Shown here one piece after another: positions 1 through 8,469 of a stretch of DNA of 36,415 bases (position 1 is its first letter; each line of letters opens with the position of its first letter). Under the pieces are notes generated by a model. The model did no database searches and was not told where the DNA came from. It worked only from the letters and a program-made list of their open reading frames with translations. The position numbers and the translations under genes were made by a program. Origin of the DNA: Flavobacteriales bacterium (GTDB lineage Bacteria; Bacteroidota; Bacteroidia; Flavobacteriales; TMED113). The stretch covers positions 1 to 36,415 of the forward strand of contig NZUK01000014.1 of assembly GCA_002701365.1 (NCBI GenBank), written 5' to 3'.

Positions 1-474
1 AATGGTTGTGAATTAATCATAGTTGGTTGTACAGATGCTACTGCATGTAACTATGATGCAACAGCAAATACGGATGAAGGTTGTGTATATGCAGATGCAA
101 ATGCGGATTGTAATGGTGAATGTTTAGATAGTTATGCTGATTTTGGTAATGGTTGTGAATTAATTATAGTTGGTTGTACAGATGAGAACGCTTGTAACTA
201 TGATGCAGCAGCAAACACAGATGATAATTCTTGTGAATTTGTTGATGGTATTTGTGATACTTGTGAAGATGGAGTAATAGTAGATAATGATTTAGACAAT
301 GATGGTATTTGTGATAATGATGAAATTTCAGGCTGTACAGATGAAGAAGCATGTAACTATAATTCAGATGCTACTGATGAAGATGGATCTTGTGAATTTG
401 TCGATGGTATTTGTGATACATGTGAAGATGGAGTAGTGGTTGACAATGATATAGATAATGATGGTATTTGTGAT
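1..474 (+). repeat. Near-identical coding repeats inside the secreted repeat protein
   Basis: The first 37 bases recur at 148-184 with a single silent difference, a spacing of 147 bp (49 codons). A different 84-base block at 232-315 recurs at 391-474 with 8 differences, mostly silent, a spacing of 159 bp (53 codons). Nucleotide conservation at silent sites points to recent duplication or gene conversion rather than protein-level selection alone. Confidence 0.8.
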
Positions 475-1293
475 GATTCTGATCCATGCCCAAATGACCC
501 TGAAAATGATGGTGATGGTGATGGTATTTGTGATGATATTGATCCATGTCCAAATGACGAATTTAACTTATGTATAGTTGGTTGTACAGATGATACTGCG
601 TGTAATTATAATGAAAATGTTATAACCGATGATGGTTCTTGTACATATGCTTTAGGTTGTGATTATTGTTCTGGTGAAGTAGATGGAACTGGAGTAGTTA
701 TTGACGGTGATGAAGATAATGATGGTATTTGTGATGTATATGAAATTTATGGTTGTGATGATATAAGTGCTTGTAACTATAATATTTTTGCTACAGAAAA
801 TGACGGTTCTTGTGAATATGTAGAAGACCTTTATCCTGATCAATTATTTGATTCAAATGGTGATGGTATAAATGACTCTTCCGCTGTAGATTGTAATGGT
901 GACTGTATTTCCGATATAGATGAAGATGGGGTTTGTGATGAACTTGACAACTGTCCTGACACGTACAATCCTGATCAAGAAGATGAATATGAGCCAGGAG
1001 GTCCTGGGGATGCTTGTGATGGAATAGGTTTAAGTGAGGATAATATAATAGAATGGTCTATCTACCCTAATCCAGCCTCTTCAACAATTAATATAGATTA
1101 CCAGTCTAACTATATTAACGATATCAATGTTGAGATATTTAATAGTATTGGTGAAGTTGTGTTTAGTGAAAATTTCAATTCCTTAAATACATTGTCATTA
1201 GCAGTTGATGTTAATAATTATGCAGATGGAGTTTATCAGGTTAGAATTATAGGAGGAAATAATTTAGAGACTAAATTATTTATCGTTCATTAA
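1..1293 (+). CDS. Secreted Cys/Asp-rich repeat protein with T9SS C-terminal sorting domain (5'-truncated by window edge)
   Basis: The frame is open from base 1, so only the C-terminal 430 residues are visible; the true start lies upstream. Seen: at least five copies of a roughly 23-residue module that begins GCTD, continues ACNY and ends DGSC or similar, alternating with Asp-rich thrombospondin-type-3-like stretches such as DNDGICDDSDPCPND. These stretches usually bind calcium. The last ~80 residues (from about fragment residue 352) start with SIYPNPASSTINI and end in GVYQVRIIGGNNLETKLF, a classic type A T9SS sorting domain that sends proteins across the outer membrane to the cell surface. 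Inference: a large, calcium-stabilised, disulphide-rich surface or adhesin-like protein; the substrate is unknown. Its stop codon overlaps the stop of the convergent nucleotidyltransferase gene by 4 bases. Confidence 0.85.
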   Translation, partial: NGCELIIVGCTDATACNYDATANTDEGCVYADANADCNGECLDSYADFGNGCELIIVGCTDENACNYDAAANTDDNSCEFVDGICDTCEDGVIVDNDLDNDGICDNDEISGCTDEEACNYNSDATDEDGSCEFVDGICDTCEDGVVVDNDIDNDGICDDSDPCPNDPENDGDGDGICDDIDPCPNDEFNLCIVGCTDDTACNYNENVITDDGSCTYALGCDYCSGEVDGTGVVIDGDEDNDGICDVYEIYGCDDISACNYNIFATENDGSCEYVEDLYPDQLFDSNGDGINDSSAVDCNGDCISDIDEDGVCDELDNCPDTYNPDQEDEYEPGGPGDACDGIGLSEDNIIEWSIYPNPASSTINIDYQSNYINDINVEIFNSIGEVVFSENFNSLNTLSLAVDVNNYADGVYQVRIIGGNNLETKLFIVH

Positions 1294-1715
1294 TTCTTTT
1301 TTAGTAACCAACTAGAAGACTGTATTTTTTCGCCTAGTCCGTCAATTAACTTGATATTATATTGATTGCAAATTTCTGCCTCAGGTATAGTGTCATTGTT
1401 TTGATCACCGCCATTAGCAAATGCTAATTCATATTCATGGCCAAGTTCTAGAAATATCTTTTTAATAGTTTCAATGACAGTTCTGTCTTTGTCAATAGAT
1501 AAGAATGTTTTGTCAACTATTCTAAGATTAGAAACAATCAATTGTCTTTCGTCTTCTTTTTGAAATTCTTTAGAGCCTTTTAATTTTCTTTGATGATCAG
1601 AATTTATTATTACAAATAATTTGTCTCCGCATGACTTCGCTTGATGAAAGTATTCTAAATGACCTTTATGTATGGGGTTAAAATATCCAGAAACAATGAT
1701 TGCTTTACGTTTCAT
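1290..1715 (-). CDS. Cytidylyltransferase-like (HxGH family) nucleotidyltransferase
   Basis: A 141-residue protein with the N-terminal nucleotidyltransferase signature GYFNPIHKGH, giving the HxGH motif at residues 16-19, followed by a short Rossmann-like alpha/beta fold. The family transfers CMP or AMP to a small phosphorylated alcohol or sugar (glycerol-3-phosphate cytidylyltransferase, RfaE C-domain and relatives). I do not see the RTxGxSTT motif of TagD-type enzymes; the C-terminus instead has GEKIQSSSWLLKK, which may fill the same role. The substrate is therefore not assigned. Its ATG lies inside the end of the upstream 50-codon lipoprotein gene (11-base overlap), which suggests translational coupling. 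The stop overlaps the convergent upstream gene by 4 bases. Confidence 0.8.
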   Translation of the reverse strand: MKRKAIIVSGYFNPIHKGHLEYFHQAKSCGDKLFVIINSDHQRKLKGSKEFQKEDERQLIVSNLRIVDKTFLSIDKDRTVIETIKKIFLELGHEYELAFANGGDQNNDTIPEAEICNQYNIKLIDGLGEKIQSSSWLLKKN

Positions 1716-1857
1716 ATGATAAGTTTTTGAATATTTTTACTTGACTTTTTTGATTCATTCCAAAACAGTCACAACCTCCTTTTCGAGATGTGAAACATGA
1801 AGAAAAACAACACATTAAAATAAATAAAATGAAAAATGTAAAAATAGATTTTTTCAT
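1705..1857 (-). CDS. Putative small lipoprotein (50 aa)
   Basis: Reading the minus strand from ATG at 1857 gives 50 codons ending in TAA at 1705-1707. The protein opens MKKSIFTFFILFILMCC, a lysine start followed by a hydrophobic core, then FSSC with Cys21 as a plausible lipidation site, then basic residues (SRKGG) and a CDC motif at residues 29-31 before GMNQ. This is the layout of a Bacteroidota lipoprotein with a very short mature part of about 30 residues. The TAA overlaps the ATG region of the nucleotidyltransferase by 11 bases, so the two are probably co-transcribed. I recognise no named family. The start is only 33 bases from the divergent mlaE start. The overlap and signal peptide argue for a real gene, although its length alone would not. 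Confidence 0.65.
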   Translation of the reverse strand: MKKSIFTFFILFILMCCFSSCFTSRKGGCDCFGMNQKSQVKIFKNLSYET

Positions 1858-1890
1858 ACTATCATAAATATAGCTATTTTTATTTCATAT

Positions 1891-2631
1891 ATGGATTTTT
1901 TAATTGCAATAGGACAATATATTTTATTTTTAAAAAGTGTTTTTTTTAAGCTTGAAAAAAAACGTATTTACTACTCTAGAATTATTGATGAAATTAATAT
2001 TTTAGGTATGTCTTCAATTGGATTTGTAGCCTTTATTTCAGTGTTTGTTGGTGCTGTAGTAACCTTACAAGTTGCTTACAATATGGAAAATCCCTTGTTG
2101 CCTACTTATTTAATTGGATTAAGTAGTAGAGATTCATTAATCTTAGAATTTTCACCTACTATGATTAGCCTAGTTTTGGCTGGAAAAATAGGATCACATA
2201 TTGCTTCGTCAATTGGTACTATGCGTGTTACTGAGCAGATTGATGCTATGGATGTAATGGGTATTAACTCAGCGTCATATTTAGTTTTACCTAAAGTTGT
2301 TGCTACAATTTTGATTAACCCATTTTTAATTATTTTAAGTATTGCACTTGGTCTTGTTGGAGGCTGGTTAGCTGGAGATTTAACTGGTATTTGTCCAACA
2401 GAGGACTATCTATTAGGTATTCAATATCAGTTCATTCCATTTAATCTTGCATACGCCATTATTAAGACCATAATTTTTGCCTTTATTATCACTACAGTCT
2501 GCGCTTTCTTTGGTTACACTACTAAAGGTGGAGCTCTTGAAGTTGGACAGGCTAGTACTCAGGGGGTGGTTTATACGAGTATTTTAATTATTATTTGCAA
2601 TTATTTAATTACAAATTTAATGTTAGGTTAA
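1891..2631 (+). CDS. mlaE: MlaE-family ABC transporter permease
   Basis: A 246-residue inner-membrane protein with about five hydrophobic segments, matching the MlaE/DUF140 permease family in length and in the conserved region from GAVVTLQV through ISLVLAGKIGSHIASSIGTMRVTEQIDAMDVMG, quoted here only as a region between roughly residues 50 and 130. The central GxxGxxIxxxIGTMRVTEQID block is the family hallmark. With the ATPase that follows after 2 bases it should form a transporter that moves phospholipid between the inner and outer membranes. Bacteroidota homologues are usually annotated simply as ABC transporter permease; the mla symbol reflects family membership, and the direction of transport is not shown. 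No MCE-domain (MlaD) gene is adjacent. Confidence 0.88.
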   Translation: MDFLIAIGQYILFLKSVFFKLEKKRIYYSRIIDEINILGMSSIGFVAFISVFVGAVVTLQVAYNMENPLLPTYLIGLSSRDSLILEFSPTMISLVLAGKIGSHIASSIGTMRVTEQIDAMDVMGINSASYLVLPKVVATILINPFLIILSIALGLVGGWLAGDLTGICPTEDYLLGIQYQFIPFNLAYAIIKTIIFAFIITTVCAFFGYTTKGGALEVGQASTQGVVYTSILIIICNYLITNLMLG

Positions 2632-2633
2632 TC

Positions 2634-3386
2634 ATGATTGAAATTAAAAACATTTCTAAATCTTTTGGTGAGAAAAAAGTGTTAAATAATTTAACTGCAA
2701 AATTTGACAAGGGCCAAATTAATTTAATAATTGGTAAAAGTGGATCTGGTAAAACAATGTCAATTAAATGTATGTTAGGTTTGCAAAATGTTGATAAAGG
2801 CAGTATTTTTTTTGATGGTATAGATTTCACTAAAATAAAGGAAAAAGAAAGACGAAATATTAGAAGAGAAATAGGTGTTGTTTTTCAAGGCAGTGCATTA
2901 TTTGATTCAATGACAATAGAAGATAATGTGATGTTCCCATTAAAAATGACATCAGGTATGTTTTCTAAAGATATGAGAAAAAGAGTTGATTTTTGTCTAG
3001 AAAGAGTTGATTTGCATAATGTGAGTAAATTATATCCTTCAGAACTAAGTGGGGGAATGCAAAAGCGAGTTGCTATTGCACGTGCAATAGCATTAAATCC
3101 GAAATATTTGTTTTGTGATGAGCCAAATTCAGGTCTAGATCCAACTACCTCTAAGGTAATAGATAATTTGTTAAAGGAAATTACTTATGAGTATAATATT
3201 ACCACAGTTATCAATACTCATGATATGAATTCTGTTTTAGAAATTGGCGATAATATAATTTTTATCCAGGATGGTTCTAAGAAATGGTCTGGGGGAAGAG
3301 ATGATTTTTTAAAATCTAATAATTCAGAACTGAATGAATTTATTTTTTCATCTGCTACTTTTTCGAAATTAAAATCTATTATGTAA
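2634..3386 (+). CDS. mlaF: MlaF-type ABC transporter ATP-binding protein
   Basis: A 250-residue ABC ATPase. Walker A is GKSGSGKT at residues 34-41, the signature is LSGGMQKRVAIARAI, and Walker B is FCDEPNSGLDP, with a switch His in NTHDMNS. I chose ATG 2634, which gives the usual start MIEIKNISKSFG two bases after the permease stop. An in-frame ATG at 2595 would add 13 residues overlapping the permease and has no family support. It pairs with the preceding MlaE-like permease to power lipid transport at the inner membrane. Transcription should end at the hairpin just downstream. Confidence 0.88.
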   Translation: MIEIKNISKSFGEKKVLNNLTAKFDKGQINLIIGKSGSGKTMSIKCMLGLQNVDKGSIFFDGIDFTKIKEKERRNIRREIGVVFQGSALFDSMTIEDNVMFPLKMTSGMFSKDMRKRVDFCLERVDLHNVSKLYPSELSGGMQKRVAIARAIALNPKYLFCDEPNSGLDPTTSKVIDNLLKEITYEYNITTVINTHDMNSVLEIGDNIIFIQDGSKKWSGGRDDFLKSNNSELNEFIFSSATFSKLKSIM

Positions 3387-3394
3387 TAATGCAT

Positions 3395-3425
3395 AAAAAA
3401 AGCCCAACAAAAGTTGGGCTTTTTT
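3395..3425. terminator. Bidirectional intrinsic terminator
   Basis: A perfect stem AGCCCAAC / GTTGGGCT with loop AAAA (3401-3420) is flanked by an A-run on the left and a T-run on the right. It can terminate both mlaF (+) and the convergent T9SS-protein gene (-). It is the only strong GC-rich hairpin terminator I found in the window. Confidence 0.9.
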
Positions 3426-3448
3426 AGTTAAGTATCTAATTGTAGTGT

Positions 3449-5392
3449 TTATTCAACAATTATTTTAACCACTTTAGATAACTCGTCATTATAAATATTC
3501 ACAAAGTAAATGCCAGTATCTAAATGCTGTAAGTCAAGAGTGGTATTCGAATTAATTTCATTTTCAGCAACTAATTTACCTACTATATCATTGACTCTAA
3601 TTGAATAAGCGCCTTGCTTGTCTAGTTCAATATTTATGATACCATTTGATGGGTTTGGATAAACATTTAAATTAGAACTTGCTTCTTCAAGACCAACTGA
3701 TTGTCCAGTGATCATTCGGATAGCGGCAGCTGTTCCATTAGTATACCAATCATCACCTGGTATATAAATAATACTCATTGATGCAGGTTGAGGAATCGTT
3801 TCATCATCAAGAATATATATTGGAGTTTCATCTCCATTACTATACATTTCTACTGATATGTAATAATTTCCTTCATCTAAATATGCTGGAGATGTTAATG
3901 GTACAGTAATGAATCCATTATTTACATCTGTGTCGGTTACTAGATAAAAATCACTTTCTGCAATTGTATTTGCTACGTCAAATGCTTCATCAGGTTCACC
4001 ATCTTCATCAGAATCTAATGTAAATGCATCACTTCTAATAGCTACTACTAGCTCGCCTCCGGCTGTTGTTAGAGGTGTGCTATACATGTATGAGTCTAGC
4101 ATAATTGTTGCACCTGCAACATATGTTGCTTCGGTAATTTCATAGTATGACATCATCATAAATCCGTCAGTTGCATCTGTGAAATTTCCTGTTCCTAGTC
4201 TTGATACATCATAGTTTTCATATATATCTATACCGTCTGTAGAGTATAAGTTGTCAGTTAATGCAAATTCTCTAACAGCTGTATTGTCTCCAAAGTATTC
4301 TCCTCCATCAGAATCTCCACTAGAAGACAATGTAAATGTAGCAGTGTATGTGTCAGCTACAGCGCCACTCATAGGAGTCATGTCTTCAAAGTATGCGTTT
4401 TCATCACTTGCAAGAGGTCCACTTATTGTTCCAGACATATCAAGAAATCCATCATTATCGAAGCCATACATTGAGTAGTCTGATTGAGATAATACATATC
4501 CTGAAGAATTGTCTATGCTCATTGATAGCTCTAGATTTTCAGCATCATTTACTCCAAAATTATAAGCACCACCACCTGTGTACATGCCTTCACCTACTTG
4601 TGATAATGGAGTTCTTCCATATTCATTCCCAGTTCCATTATTACTTACTAGTCCATAAGATAACGCAACATCTTCTGCTGGTTGCTCAGCTACGCACACT
4701 CTGTCGATAAACCAAGCGTAACCCCATGTGCCTGTCCAGTTAAACCTGATCCATACTTGAGATTCTCCGCCTGCTGCTTCACTAATATTTACCCTTGTAG
4801 TTGAAGGGTTCCCAGTATTAGCTTGAACATCACCAGAAATTCCTGGAAATGCTTCAAAAATTCCGTTTGCTGGATCAGCTTCTGTAGTAGGTGATAAGTC
4901 TGTAGGGAATGTACCATCAGTACTTACTACAATAAAACATCTTTCTAAGTTGTAGCTTTGGTACCATGTGTCAAATTCAACAATTACATTATCAAGTCCT
5001 GAGCAATCTACAGGATTTGCCATTGTTAACCAAGAGTCTTCTGTTTCAGTTCCTCCTTCTTCTCCTCCATATGCATCGGAGTCTAGTAAAGCGTAGTACC
5101 CGTTAGTAGATTCAATTGGAGCTATAGGATAAAATCCTGTACATTCTAAATTTTGTCCAATTTGCCAATCTAGAGAACAGTCGCTAGAATCGTGATCAGT
5201 ATCCCAGTCAGAAGCATTTGAAAAATCGCTTTCCCAAACACATTCAACAGATCTTGGTTCGATACTGACGTTTTGATTTGGTGTAATTGATGCTTCTTTT
5301 GCCATTCTTTTCACCTTAACATTCGCATTTGTTTGAGCAAATGATAAAGATATTATTGCAAATGCAAATAATAGAGTAATAATTCTTTTCAT
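3449..5392 (-). CDS. Secreted protein with T9SS type A sorting domain
   Basis: A 647-residue exported protein. The start is placed at the ATG at 5392 because MKRIITLLFAFAIISLSFAQ is a textbook Sec signal peptide; the open frame extends 29 codons further upstream without one. Residues about 45-240 resemble a jelly-roll/MAM-like domain (DFSNASDWDT..., paired Cys, GTWGYAWFIDRVCV). The middle (about 240-560) is beta-rich and unassigned. The C-terminus is a type A T9SS domain starting NVYPNPSNGIINIEL and ending FVNIYNDELSKVVKIIVE. Expected location is the cell surface or outside. No protease, glycosidase or other catalytic motif is apparent, so the function is unknown. It ends at the shared terminator and lies 110 bases downstream of gcvP. 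Confidence 0.85.
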   Translation of the reverse strand: MKRIITLLFAFAIISLSFAQTNANVKVKRMAKEASITPNQNVSIEPRSVECVWESDFSNASDWDTDHDSSDCSLDWQIGQNLECTGFYPIAPIESTNGYYALLDSDAYGGEEGGTETEDSWLTMANPVDCSGLDNVIVEFDTWYQSYNLERCFIVVSTDGTFPTDLSPTTEADPANGIFEAFPGISGDVQANTGNPSTTRVNISEAAGGESQVWIRFNWTGTWGYAWFIDRVCVAEQPAEDVALSYGLVSNNGTGNEYGRTPLSQVGEGMYTGGGAYNFGVNDAENLELSMSIDNSSGYVLSQSDYSMYGFDNDGFLDMSGTISGPLASDENAYFEDMTPMSGAVADTYTATFTLSSSGDSDGGEYFGDNTAVREFALTDNLYSTDGIDIYENYDVSRLGTGNFTDATDGFMMMSYYEITEATYVAGATIMLDSYMYSTPLTTAGGELVVAIRSDAFTLDSDEDGEPDEAFDVANTIAESDFYLVTDTDVNNGFITVPLTSPAYLDEGNYYISVEMYSNGDETPIYILDDETIPQPASMSIIYIPGDDWYTNGTAAAIRMITGQSVGLEEASSNLNVYPNPSNGIINIELDKQGAYSIRVNDIVGKLVAENEINSNTTLDLQHLDTGIYFVNIYNDELSKVVKIIVE

Positions 5393-5502
5393 ATTAGTTA
5401 TTTTATTGTTAGTAATTATGTCTGTAATATTGTCTCCCTTAAGAAAAGGAGGGTAACTAATGTACGATTTTTTTAGCAATTATATGATATGTAGGGGTAG
5501 TT

Positions 5503-8373
5503 TTATTGATATTCTTCAATAGAGGCACATGAGCATATTAGATTTCGATCACCTTGAACCTCATCAATTCTCCTTACAGATGGCCAGTATTTATTGAGTT
5601 TTACCCACTCAATTGGAAATACAGCCTGTTTTCTAGAATATGGAAAATCCCAATTGTCATCAGCAAGCATTTCTTGAGTATGAGGAGAGTTTTTTAGTAC
5701 ATTATTTTGTTCATCGGAAATATCATCTATTTCCTTTTTTATATAATGCATAGCTTCATAAAATTGATCTAGCGATTTTTTTCCTTCACTTTCAGTTGGT
5801 TCAATCATCATTGTTCCTGGAACTGGAAACGAAACTGTAGGCGCATGAAATCCATAGTCCATTAATCTTTTAGCAATATCTGAAACAGTAATATTTTTTA
5901 TTTTGAATTCTCTACAATCAATAATCATTTCATGGGCAACGGTATTATTTTTTCCTTGATATAAAATTGGATAATCGTTTTTTAATAAATGTTTTAAGTA
6001 GTTAGCATTTAAAATGGCGATTTCTGTTGATTTTTTTAACCCGATACTGCCAAGTAGTTTTATATATGCATATGATATTGTTAGGATTAGACCACTGCCC
6101 CATGGACTTGCAGATATCGATGATATACCATGCTTTCCACCATAGTTAACAACAGCGCTTTTAGGTGTGAAATCTTTTAAGTGCTCAGCAACAGCAATTG
6201 GTCCCATTCCCGGTCCGCCTCCACCATGTGGTATTGCAAAAGTTTTATGTAAATTGAGGTGGCACACATCACATCCAATTTTTTTAGGATTGGTTAATCC
6301 TACTTGTGCATTCATATTTGCACCATCCATATAAACTTGACCGCCAGCTTTATGGATCATTGAGTTAATTTTAATTATTTCTTCCTCAAACACTCCATGT
6401 GTAGATGGATATGTGATCATTAAAGCGGATAAGTTTTCTTTATGTAATTCTATTTTCGTTTCTAAATCTTGAATATCAATATTGCCATTTTCATCACAAT
6501 TAACAATTGTTACTTTCATTCCAGCCATAATTGCACTTGCTGGGTTAGTTCCATGTGCTGATGAAGGAATAAGGCAAATATTTCTGTGAATATCTCCATT
6601 ATATTCGTGGTATTTTTTTATTACCATTAATCCTGCATATTCTCCTTGTGCCCCCGAGTTTGGTTGTAGGGAGACACCACTCATACCAGTGATTTTGCAC
6701 AATGCTTCTTCAAGTTCATGAAACATAATGTGATATCCTCTTGCTTGATTTAGTGGAGCAAATGGATGAATATTAGAAAAGTCAGAAGAACTTAAAGAAA
6801 ATAATTCAACAGCCGCATTTAATTTCATTGTGCATGATCCAAGTGGGATCATAGAGTGAGTTAATGATAAATCTTTATTTTCTAAAGATTTTATATATCT
6901 CATTAATTCAGTTTCGGAATGATAGGACTGAAATACTTCATACTCAAGAAATTTAGATTGTCTTAATAATTCTTTAGGAATATTAAGATAAGGGTTGATC
7001 TCTTTTAAATGTAAAGAGCCATTTGTCTTGTTGTTAGAAAAATTCTTCGCTTTTTTAAAAACATTTACAATATCTTGGATATTACTAAAATCATCTTTTT
7101 CATCGATGCAAATTGATAAAAGATTGTCAGAAATGTAATTGAAATTCATTTTAGCATCTTCGGCATATACTTTTATATTTTTAGTCGATATTTCCTTTGT
7201 ATTAATTAAAAGAGTGTCAAAAAAGTATTGATTAAGTTGTGTATATCCTAAATCAGTTAGCGCATCAGATAATTGGGATGCGTAAAAGTGAATATTTTCA
7301 GCTATTTTTTTTAGTTTTTTCGGACCATGGTATACAGCATACATGCCTGCCATCACAGCAAGTAATACTTGAGATGTACATATATTAGAAGTTGCTTTTT
7401 CTCTTCTAATATGTTGTTCTCGGGTTTGCAGTGCCATTCTATAAGCTTTATTGCCGTTTAGATCATTTGACACACCAATAATTCTTCCAGGAACACTTCT
7501 TTTAAATTTTTCTCTAGTTGCAAAGTATGCTGCGTGTGGACCACCATATCCAAGAGGAATACCAAATCTTTGCGAAGAACCTACAACAATGTCTGCACCT
7601 AATTCACCTGGAGGAGTTAAAATTGTTAAACTTAGTAAGTCTGCCGCAAATGTAATTAAGCAATTCGCTTTGTGAGCATCGTTAATAATTTTTCCATAAT
7701 CTTCGATCAAACCATGTTTTTGTGGGTATTGTACTATTGCGCCAAATACATCTTCACTAAAAATAAAATTATTATGGTTTTCAATTTTGATTTTAATTCC
7801 GATGGATTCTGCTCTGGTTTTAATCACGTCAATTGTTTGTGGAAAACATTGATCTGATATCAAAAAAACATTTGCTGAGTTATTTTTTTTATCACGGTGT
7901 CTACATTGATAACTTAAACTCATTGCTTCGGCAGCAGCAGTAGCTTCATCTAACAAAGATGCATTTGTGATTTCCATAGCTGTTAGCTCAGTTATCACGG
8001 TTTGAAAATTAAATAAAGCTTCTAGTCTACCTTGTGAAATCTCAGCTTGATAAGGGGTATATGCAGTGTACCATCCAGGATTTTCAAGAATGTTTCGTTG
8101 GATTACACCAGGTAGTATATTATTATAATAACCTAAACCAATATAACTGCGATAGGTTTTGTTTTTTCTGCCTAAATTTTGGATATGTTCTAAGTATCTG
8201 GCTTCACTCATTGGTTCGCCAACATTTAAATCTTCGTTAATTACTATGTCTTTTGGAATAGTTTTATTAATTAATTCGTCTAGGTTTTTAAAACCTAAGC
8301 TATCTAACATAGCTTGTGTTTCTTCTTTTCTAGGGCCTATATGCCTATGGATAAAATCAGTATCAGGTAACAT
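5503..8373 (-). CDS. gcvP: Glycine dehydrogenase (decarboxylating), P-protein
   Basis: A 956-residue fused P-protein of the glycine cleavage system, the usual length of the single-chain form. The N-terminus is FIHRHIGP, and the PLP-binding motif HKTFAIPHGGGGPG places the Schiff-base lysine at residue 710. It decarboxylates glycine and passes the aminomethyl group to lipoylated H-protein; Lpd, encoded at 21093, is the partner that re-oxidises it. GcvT and GcvH are not in the window. The gene stands alone on the minus strand, with a 96-base divergent intergenic region upstream. A conserved C-terminal region with AHGTNPASA is also present. Confident. Confidence 0.97.
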   Translation of the reverse strand: MLPDTDFIHRHIGPRKEETQAMLDSLGFKNLDELINKTIPKDIVINEDLNVGEPMSEARYLEHIQNLGRKNKTYRSYIGLGYYNNILPGVIQRNILENPGWYTAYTPYQAEISQGRLEALFNFQTVITELTAMEITNASLLDEATAAAEAMSLSYQCRHRDKKNNSANVFLISDQCFPQTIDVIKTRAESIGIKIKIENHNNFIFSEDVFGAIVQYPQKHGLIEDYGKIINDAHKANCLITFAADLLSLTILTPPGELGADIVVGSSQRFGIPLGYGGPHAAYFATREKFKRSVPGRIIGVSNDLNGNKAYRMALQTREQHIRREKATSNICTSQVLLAVMAGMYAVYHGPKKLKKIAENIHFYASQLSDALTDLGYTQLNQYFFDTLLINTKEISTKNIKVYAEDAKMNFNYISDNLLSICIDEKDDFSNIQDIVNVFKKAKNFSNNKTNGSLHLKEINPYLNIPKELLRQSKFLEYEVFQSYHSETELMRYIKSLENKDLSLTHSMIPLGSCTMKLNAAVELFSLSSSDFSNIHPFAPLNQARGYHIMFHELEEALCKITGMSGVSLQPNSGAQGEYAGLMVIKKYHEYNGDIHRNICLIPSSAHGTNPASAIMAGMKVTIVNCDENGNIDIQDLETKIELHKENLSALMITYPSTHGVFEEEIIKINSMIHKAGGQVYMDGANMNAQVGLTNPKKIGCDVCHLNLHKTFAIPHGGGGPGMGPIAVAEHLKDFTPKSAVVNYGGKHGISSISASPWGSGLILTISYAYIKLLGSIGLKKSTEIAILNANYLKHLLKNDYPILYQGKNNTVAHEMIIDCREFKIKNITVSDIAKRLMDYGFHAPTVSFPVPGTMMIEPTESEGKKSLDQFYEAMHYIKKEIDDISDEQNNVLKNSPHTQEMLADDNWDFPYSRKQAVFPIEWVKLNKYWPSVRRIDEVQGDRNLICSCASIEEYQ

Positions 8374-8430
8374 ACTTTAAAATTAATATTTTATAACAAT
8401 TTATCAATAAAAAAGATCAATCATTTTATG

Positions 8431-8438
8431 TAATTTCG
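8431..8438 (+). promoter_or_regulatory. Candidate -7 element TAATTTCG
   Basis: TAATTTCG differs at one position from the Bacteroidota -7 consensus TAnnTTTG and lies 31 bases before the ATG of the UbiA-like gene, in the only intergenic space upstream of that gene and kynU-kmo. No clear -33 TTTG is visible at the right distance, so support is moderate. Confidence 0.35.
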
Positions 8439-8469
8439 CATATAAAATTAATATAGATCAATTTACTAT

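Noticed and set aside
164-553. His/Tyr-rich minus-strand frames opposite the repeat protein
   Set aside because: Tandem HKYHKYH-like composition is a mirror of the Asp/Gly/Cys repeat codons, not a real protein.
1-1000. Regularly spaced repeats that might suggest a CRISPR array
   Set aside because: The repeats are in-frame, encode the GCTD and TSP3-like modules, vary in length and have no uniform spacers.
5420-5460. Possible hairpin in the gcvP/T9SS-protein spacer (CTCCCTT ... AAGGAGGG)
   Set aside because: The arms pair imperfectly when aligned and no T-run follows on either strand, so neither a terminator nor a riboswitch can be supported. No glycine-riboswitch features are evident.
5393-5479. 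Extended start for the T9SS-protein gene (29 extra residues)
   Set aside because: The added residues are polar and would bury the signal peptide; ATG at 5392 begins a standard one.
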